Of a stretch of 64,000 nt of DNA, positions 60,245 to 64,000 are shown piece by piece (within the stretch, counting starts at the first letter, position 1; the number at the start of each line of letters is the position of its first letter). The stretch lies in NCBI RefSeq assembly GCF_003217325.1, contig NZ_QJTI01000002.1, positions 186,001 to 250,000 of the forward strand, in the 5' to 3' direction. The translations under genes and the position numbers were made by a program. This DNA is from Rhodopseudomonas faecalis. GTDB lineage: Bacteria; Pseudomonadota; Alphaproteobacteria; Rhizobiales; Xanthobacteraceae. The notes below the pieces were generated by a model. That model had not been told where the DNA came from and searched no databases. It saw only the letters and a list, made by a program, of their open reading frames with translations.

Positions 60245-61267
60245 ATGCCCGAAATTCTCGACGTCTTCGCTGGCGACGCTTTCAGCTTTATGTCGCTGAC
60301 CGCCAGCATCAACAAAATCCCGTTCGTCCCTGGCCGCCTTGGCAGCTTCGGGCTGTTCAACGAAATCCCCGTCCCGACGACGAAGATCGCAATCGAGGAA
60401 GTCGCTGGGCAGCTGAGCCTCGTTGCGCCGTCGCCGCGTGGCGGCCCCGGCGAGACCCGGCCGAAGCTGGGCCGCAACGCCCGCACGCTGAACGTGCCGC
60501 ACTACCAGCTCGATGACAACATTCTCGCCGATGAGGTGCAGAACGTTCGCGAGGCCGGCCTCAATATGGGCATGCGGACTGTTGACACCTACCTGTCCGG
60601 GCGGATGAGCCTGTTCACCGCGAACCTCGACGCTACCCTTGAGCACCAGCGTGTTGGCGCAATCAAGGGGCTGATCCTCGATCGCGATGGCAACACGATC
60701 TATGACCTGTTCAGCGAGTTCGGCGTCCAGGCCGAGGCCCCGGTCAATTTCGCACTGACCACCGGGACCACGAAGGTTCGCAGTAAGTGCACGCAGGTCG
60801 TTCGCACGTTGGCGAAGAACCTCGGCGGCGTGGGCTTCAATGGCGTGATCGGTATGGCCGGCGATGACTTTTGGGACACGCTGATCGACCATGACGAGGT
60901 TCGCGAAACCTACAAATATCAGGAGGGGCGGGCGCTTCGTGACGGCGTTGCGTTCCAGACGCTGAATTACGGCGGCATCACGTTCGAGAACTACAAGGGA
61001 TGGGTTGGCGGCTTCGATGGCTCGCCGGTCGTGCCGTTCATCGAGCCGAACGAATGCCGCTTCTTCCCGGTTGGGGTCCCGAACCTGTTTCAAACCTATT
61101 TTGCGCCGGCCGACTACCAAGAGACGGTCAACACCCTCGGGTTGCCCCGCTATGCAAAGTCGATCCCGTCTGACAACGGCAAATCGACCCGGTTGGAGAT
61201 GCAGACCAACCCGCTGTCGATCTGCACGCGCCCGCGCGTGCTCATGCGGGGCAAGGCAAGCGCCTGA
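60245..61267 (+). CDS. Major capsid protein (lambda gpE-like)
   Basis: A 340-residue HK97-fold capsid protein of the gpE family. Typical blocks: FSFMSLTASINKIPFVPGRLGSFGLFNEIPVPTTKIAIEE, LNVPHYQLDDNILADEVQNVREAG, ATLEHQRVGAIKGLILDRDG, NYKGWVGGFDG, CRFFPVGVPNLFQTYFAPADYQETVNTLGLPRYAKSIP. The ATG at 60245 lies 12 bases after a terminator-like hairpin. Confidence 0.95.
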   Translation: MPEILDVFAGDAFSFMSLTASINKIPFVPGRLGSFGLFNEIPVPTTKIAIEEVAGQLSLVAPSPRGGPGETRPKLGRNARTLNVPHYQLDDNILADEVQNVREAGLNMGMRTVDTYLSGRMSLFTANLDATLEHQRVGAIKGLILDRDGNTIYDLFSEFGVQAEAPVNFALTTGTTKVRSKCTQVVRTLAKNLGGVGFNGVIGMAGDDFWDTLIDHDEVRETYKYQEGRALRDGVAFQTLNYGGITFENYKGWVGGFDGSPVVPFIEPNECRFFPVGVPNLFQTYFAPADYQETVNTLGLPRYAKSIPSDNGKSTRLEMQTNPLSICTRPRVLMRGKASA

Positions 61268-61325
61268 TCGGTGTGCTGGCTAAAGCCTCCCGGCCGATGA
61301 GGCCGGGGGGCGCTTGGGGACTATC

Positions 61326-61730
61326 ATGTCGCAATTCTTGGAGCGCTGGGACCGCATATCGCGGCAGATCGACGGGTATATGGGCGAGCGCGTCCGCATC
61401 ACGCCGCGGATAGCGAGCGAGTACGCCGAAGGCGCGCCCGATCCCGCCCGGCCGGCGCGGGACATCAAAGCGGTGTTCTCGAAGGGGCAGGAAGCGGACC
61501 CGATCGACCGCGGCCGGCGCGGCGGCAGAATGCAGGGGTCGAGCCTGATGGCGACCTCGCCGACGACGCTATGGGTTCGTGCAGCTGTTTACGCCTCGCT
61601 CGGTTACGAGCTTGTCCGTGGTGATGCAGTCACGCTGCTCGATGCGCCGGGTCAGCCAACTTATGCGGTTTCACGCGCTACGCCGTCTGACCTTGGCGAC
61701 GTAACGCTCATCCTGACAGACGAGGGCTGA
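61326..61730 (+). CDS. Probable head-tail joining protein
   Basis: A 134-residue protein directly after the capsid gene (MSQFLERWDRISRQIDGYMGERVRITPRIASEYAEG, IKAVFSKGQEADPIDRGRRGGRMQGSSLMA, LVRGDAVTLLDAPGQPTYAVSRATPSDLGDVTLIL). Position and beta-rich pattern fit lambda FII-like joining proteins. Start at the ATG at 61326 with GGGGA 6 bases upstream. Confidence 0.76.
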   Translation: MSQFLERWDRISRQIDGYMGERVRITPRIASEYAEGAPDPARPARDIKAVFSKGQEADPIDRGRRGGRMQGSSLMATSPTTLWVRAAVYASLGYELVRGDAVTLLDAPGQPTYAVSRATPSDLGDVTLILTDEG

Positions 61731-62525
61731 ATGAGCCTAGTTAATCTCGCGCTGCGGCTTGTTACGATCCATGCGCTGCGCGGCGCTACGTATGCCGACG
61801 AGCGTGTTTACGACAGCCAGATCGACGCGATTGACGAGCGCATCACAAAAGAGAAGGCGCCCGTCATCGTCGTCTATATCGATGACGACAGCTGTCGGCC
61901 AATTGGCATGGACCTGCTGGACGGGGAGCGCAATGTCTCTCTGGTTATCGAGGTCTCGGTTGCAAGCCGCGTGGAGGCAACCGAGCCGGGCGGCGCCGAG
62001 CAAATCGTCATCCCGCACACTGACCCCGGCCTTGAGGCCGCGATCAACATCATGGGCCGGCAAATCACCCGCGCTCTGGCGGCCGCCGACACCGAATGGG
62101 CGCAGCTCTGGCGATCGTTCGTCATGCGCGTCAACTCGATCAATTCCATTCGCGGCGCCAGCGCGGAAAAGGGCGTCCGCTGGGCTGCGCGGCAGATCAT
62201 CATTGGTTGCGAGACGATGAGCGAGCCGGAATTCGGCGCCCCGGCAGCGCCGGGCGGCCCTTGGGCGCGTCTGATCTCTGCGCTCGCGGCGATCCCGGAT
62301 CGGGAGCCGATGTCTCGCCTGATCGCCGCCGAGATCGCGACGCCGCCGCTCCCGGATTGGCGGCGCGCAGCGGCTTCGCTGGGCGTCAACCGGGATACTG
62401 CCGCAGCGATCGGCATAGCGCCGATTGATGACGCCGCCGACGGCATCGCCGCGGCAGAAATCGTCATCGAGCCGGATGACGGGGCGCAAGGCGTCACTGT
62501 CTCGCTGGATGAGGCCACGCAATGA
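61731..62525 (+). CDS. Phage protein, possible tail completion
   Basis: A 264-residue protein (MSLVNLALRLVTIHALRGATYADERVYDSQIDAIDERI, VVYIDDDSCRPIGMDLLDGERNVSLVIEV, VIPHTDPGLEAAINIMGRQITRAL). Its position between the head joining gene and the gpV-like gene, and its N-terminal alpha-beta pattern, suggest a tail completion or tail terminator role. The C-terminal part is acidic and Ala-rich. Starts immediately after the preceding stop. Confidence 0.8.
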   Translation: MSLVNLALRLVTIHALRGATYADERVYDSQIDAIDERITKEKAPVIVVYIDDDSCRPIGMDLLDGERNVSLVIEVSVASRVEATEPGGAEQIVIPHTDPGLEAAINIMGRQITRALAAADTEWAQLWRSFVMRVNSINSIRGASAEKGVRWAARQIIIGCETMSEPEFGAPAAPGGPWARLISALAAIPDREPMSRLIAAEIATPPLPDWRRAAASLGVNRDTAAAIGIAPIDDAADGIAAAEIVIEPDDGAQGVTVSLDEATQ

Positions 62526-63076
62526 TCCCAGCGGAAGTTCTTGAGCTGATGACGCGCGTCGCCGAGATCGAGCGCAAACTTGACGGCATGTTCCGGCACG
62601 GCCGTGTCGCGGCGCGCAAATACGACGACGACGCGAAGCGCTGGCACGTTCGGCTCCGCGTCGGCGGCACCGATGCCGAGCCGATGCTGGGGCCGTGGGT
62701 GCCATATTCGCAGGTGGCGTTCGGCAATGGCGCTCTGAATGTTCATTACGTGCCGCAGGTCGGCGCCCAGATGACGATGCTTTCGCCCGCTGGCGATCCT
62801 CAACAGGCTGTCGCTATCCCGCTGACGTGGTGGAGCGATCACCCGGCGCCCAGCAAAGACCCGGGCGCGGTCGTGGCGACATTCGGCAAGGTTCAGCTGA
62901 CGGTCAAAGACGGCGTGGTCGAAATCGCGGTCGGGCAGATCAAGCTGCGCGTCACGGGCGATCGTGTCGAGACGATTGGAGCGACGTTCCTTGGCCTGGA
63001 TAGCGCGGGCGAGGGCGCGCCGCGGGCAAAGGTCGATCCCGACCAGCCGGCGAAACAGGTATTCGCGAAGGTGTGA
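62522..63076 (+). CDS. Baseplate assembly protein V (P2 gpV-like)
   Basis: A 184-residue baseplate spike protein: MIPAEVLELMTRVAEIERKLDGMFRHGRVAARKYDD, RVRLRVGG-like WHVRLRVGGTDAEPMLGPWVPYSQVAFGN, VPQVGAQMTMLSPAGDPQQAVAIPLTWWSDHPAP, then a beta-helix tail (FGKVQLTVKDGVVEIAVGQIKLRVTGDRVE). P2 gpV punctures the membrane. The ATG overlaps the preceding stop by 4 bases. Confidence 0.93.
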   Translation: MIPAEVLELMTRVAEIERKLDGMFRHGRVAARKYDDDAKRWHVRLRVGGTDAEPMLGPWVPYSQVAFGNGALNVHYVPQVGAQMTMLSPAGDPQQAVAIPLTWWSDHPAPSKDPGAVVATFGKVQLTVKDGVVEIAVGQIKLRVTGDRVETIGATFLGLDSAGEGAPRAKVDPDQPAKQVFAKV

Positions 63077-63078
63077 GT

Positions 63079-63483
63079 ATGGCTGGAATGGATCGCGAAA
63101 CCGGCCGGCTGCTGGACGGCTGGGACCATGTTGTGCAGTGCTTGATGGAGCTGTTCACGACTGGGTTCGGCGCACGAGCTATGCGCGAATGGTTCGGGAC
63201 GCTGGTCCCTAAACAGCTCGGCAACAACTTGGTCCCAAGCCTTGTCGTGAACATCTACTCGGCTATTTGCACGGCCATCGAGCTGTGGGAGCCGCGCTTC
63301 CGCGTCATCAAAATCACGCCATTGCAGACCAGCGCTGAGAAGGTGCGGCGCGGCGTGCTTGGCATCCGCATCGACGGCGAGTACCGCCCGCGTGCTTTGG
63401 AAGGCGATCTTACGCCCGAAGGGATGCGCGCTGTTCACGTTGATTGGTCCGGCGGTTCCTTTTCCGTCCGGCGCGCTACCTGA
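63079..63483 (+). CDS. Baseplate wedge protein, gp25/gpW family
   Basis: A 134-residue protein: MAGMDRETGRLLDGWDHVVQCLMELFTTGFGARAMREWFGTLVPKQLGNNL, typical of P2 gpW/T4 gp25 baseplate wedge proteins. The ATG at 63079 has GAAGG 7 bases upstream; a GTG at 63073 that overlaps the preceding stop is less well placed. The stop shares one base with the gpJ start. Confidence 0.92.
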   Translation: MAGMDRETGRLLDGWDHVVQCLMELFTTGFGARAMREWFGTLVPKQLGNNLVPSLVVNIYSAICTAIELWEPRFRVIKITPLQTSAEKVRRGVLGIRIDGEYRPRALEGDLTPEGMRAVHVDWSGGSFSVRRAT

Positions 63484-64000
63484 TGGGGGTCTCGGTGTCG
63501 TCAACTCGTTTCGTTACTCTCGACCTGTCGCTGTTGCCCCCGGCGAAGGTGGTCGAAGAGCTCGACTTTGAGGCGATCCTTGCCGATCAGAAGGCGTGGG
63601 TGATGGCGCGATGGGAGGAGGTCCGCAAGAAGCGGCCCGGCCTGCCGGCGTTCGACACGCTCGGGCTCGAAACCGAGCCGATGACGATCATTCTCGAAAG
63701 CTACGCCTTCCGCGAGACGATCGTTCGCGGCGTGATGAACGACAAGGCGAAGGCGAGCATGCTGGCATACGCCAGCGGCAGCGACCTTGACCACATCGGC
63801 GCCGGCTACGACTGCTTCCGGCTGACGCGCTCCCCTGCGGACCCTACGGCGTCGCCGCCGGTCGCCGCCGTGATGGAAAGCGACGAAGACTATCGGAGCC
63901 GTATCCAGCTTGCCCCGAACGCCTTCTCAACGCTCGGCCCCGCGGGGGCCTATATCTACTGGGCGCGCACGGTCGCCCCGACAGTCAAGGACGCTAACCC
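63483..64000 (+). CDS. Baseplate assembly protein J (P2 gpJ-like), N-terminal part
   Basis: The frame is open from the ATG at 63483 to the window end (172 codons seen). It matches gpJ: FVTLDLSLLPPAKVVEELDFEAILADQKAWVMARWEE, LETEPMTIILESYAFRETIVRGVMNDKAKASMLAYASGSDLDHIGA, ESDEDYRSRIQLAPNAFSTLGPAGAYIYWAR. GpJ forms the edge of the baseplate. The missing C-terminal part lies outside the window. Confidence 0.94.
   Translation, partial: MGVSVSSTRFVTLDLSLLPPAKVVEELDFEAILADQKAWVMARWEEVRKKRPGLPAFDTLGLETEPMTIILESYAFRETIVRGVMNDKAKASMLAYASGSDLDHIGAGYDCFRLTRSPADPTASPPVAAVMESDEDYRSRIQLAPNAFSTLGPAGAYIYWARTVAPTVKDAN

Larger units (their letters stand above)
25690..64000. mobile_element. Prophage integrated in dusA, lambda-like head and P2-like contractile tail (right end outside window)
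   Basis: From the dusA junction to the window end nearly all genes are phage-like. A leftward early operon and a rightward early-late arm diverge from a repressor/Cro region at 39.0-40.4 kb. The late genes follow the order small terminase, large terminase, gpW, portal, S49 protease, scaffold-like, decoration, major capsid (lambda type), then gpV, gp25 and gpJ (P2 type). Most early genes overlap by 1-14 bases. Integrase, tail sheath and tube, tail fibre and lysis genes are not in the window and are expected to the right. No inactivating frameshift is seen in recognisable genes, so the element may be functional. Confidence 0.93.

Overview
The window looks like chromosome of a GC-rich alphaproteobacterium of the Bradyrhizobiaceae, most likely Rhodopseudomonas palustris or a close relative. 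The evidence is the ccmI-ccmE-ccmF-ccmH order (the rhizobial cycHJKL arrangement), followed a few genes later by degP, an OmpR-type two-component pair and glnE; a formyl-CoA:oxalate CoA-transferase; and a Bradyrhizobiaceae-type intergenic palindrome. Species assignment is inference.

Positions 1-25660 are host DNA. Layout: tail of an unknown gene; cytochrome c maturation operon (361-4527, +); a convergent Zur-box-controlled CobW/G3E GTPase (4531-5763, -); two adjacent ferritin-like genes, one fused to a [2Fe-2S] ferredoxin (6018-7526, -); periplasmic protease DegP and a two-component system translationally coupled to glnE (7828-14727, +); a PAS sensor kinase and a cation diffusion facilitator (14907-18839, -); a ketopantoate-reductase-like gene, frc and a GntR/FCD regulator (18990-22169, -); the potassium transporter kup (+); and two small proteins (-).

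At 25661 the first 17 or so codons of dusA (tRNA-dihydrouridine synthase A) run straight into foreign sequence. A prophage has integrated in the 5' end of dusA, a known attachment gene, and fills the rest of the window to 64000. Its right end, the rest of dusA, the integrase and the lysis genes lie outside the window.

The prophage has two diverging arms around a repressor/Cro switch at about 39-40.4 kb. The leftward arm (25.8-39.0 kb, -) is a tightly overlapping early operon. It includes a PrtN-like activator, DUF5131 and ASCH-like proteins, an HNH-like protein, SSB, an SbcC-like ATPase, a probable annealase, a PD-(D/E)XK exonuclease, an Rmf-like protein, an RlpA-like exported protein and a DUF932 protein. 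It ends at a strong terminator just inside attL. The rightward arm starts with a Cro/YdaS-like protein, then GcrA-like and GapR-like proteins (alphaproteobacterial cell-cycle regulators), a RuvC-like nuclease, a primase, a RepA-like ATPase and a PAPS-reductase-like PP-loop protein, then many small unknown genes up to a terminator at 49.5 kb. The late region (49.8 kb onward) carries a minor-tail-Z-like gene, a ParB-like/DNA methyltransferase pair, terminase subunits, a lambda-type head module (W, B, C, scaffold-like, D, E) and a P2-type contractile-tail baseplate module (V, W/gp25, J; J is cut by the window end). The element is therefore a mosaic of lambda-like head and P2-like tail.

No tRNA, rRNA, CRISPR array, insertion sequence or integrase was recognised in the window. 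No wholly new system is proven. The most promising leads are the dusA attachment, the non-canonical repressor, the phage cell-cycle-regulator pair, the ferredoxin-ferritin fusion locus, and three structured non-coding stretches in the prophage.
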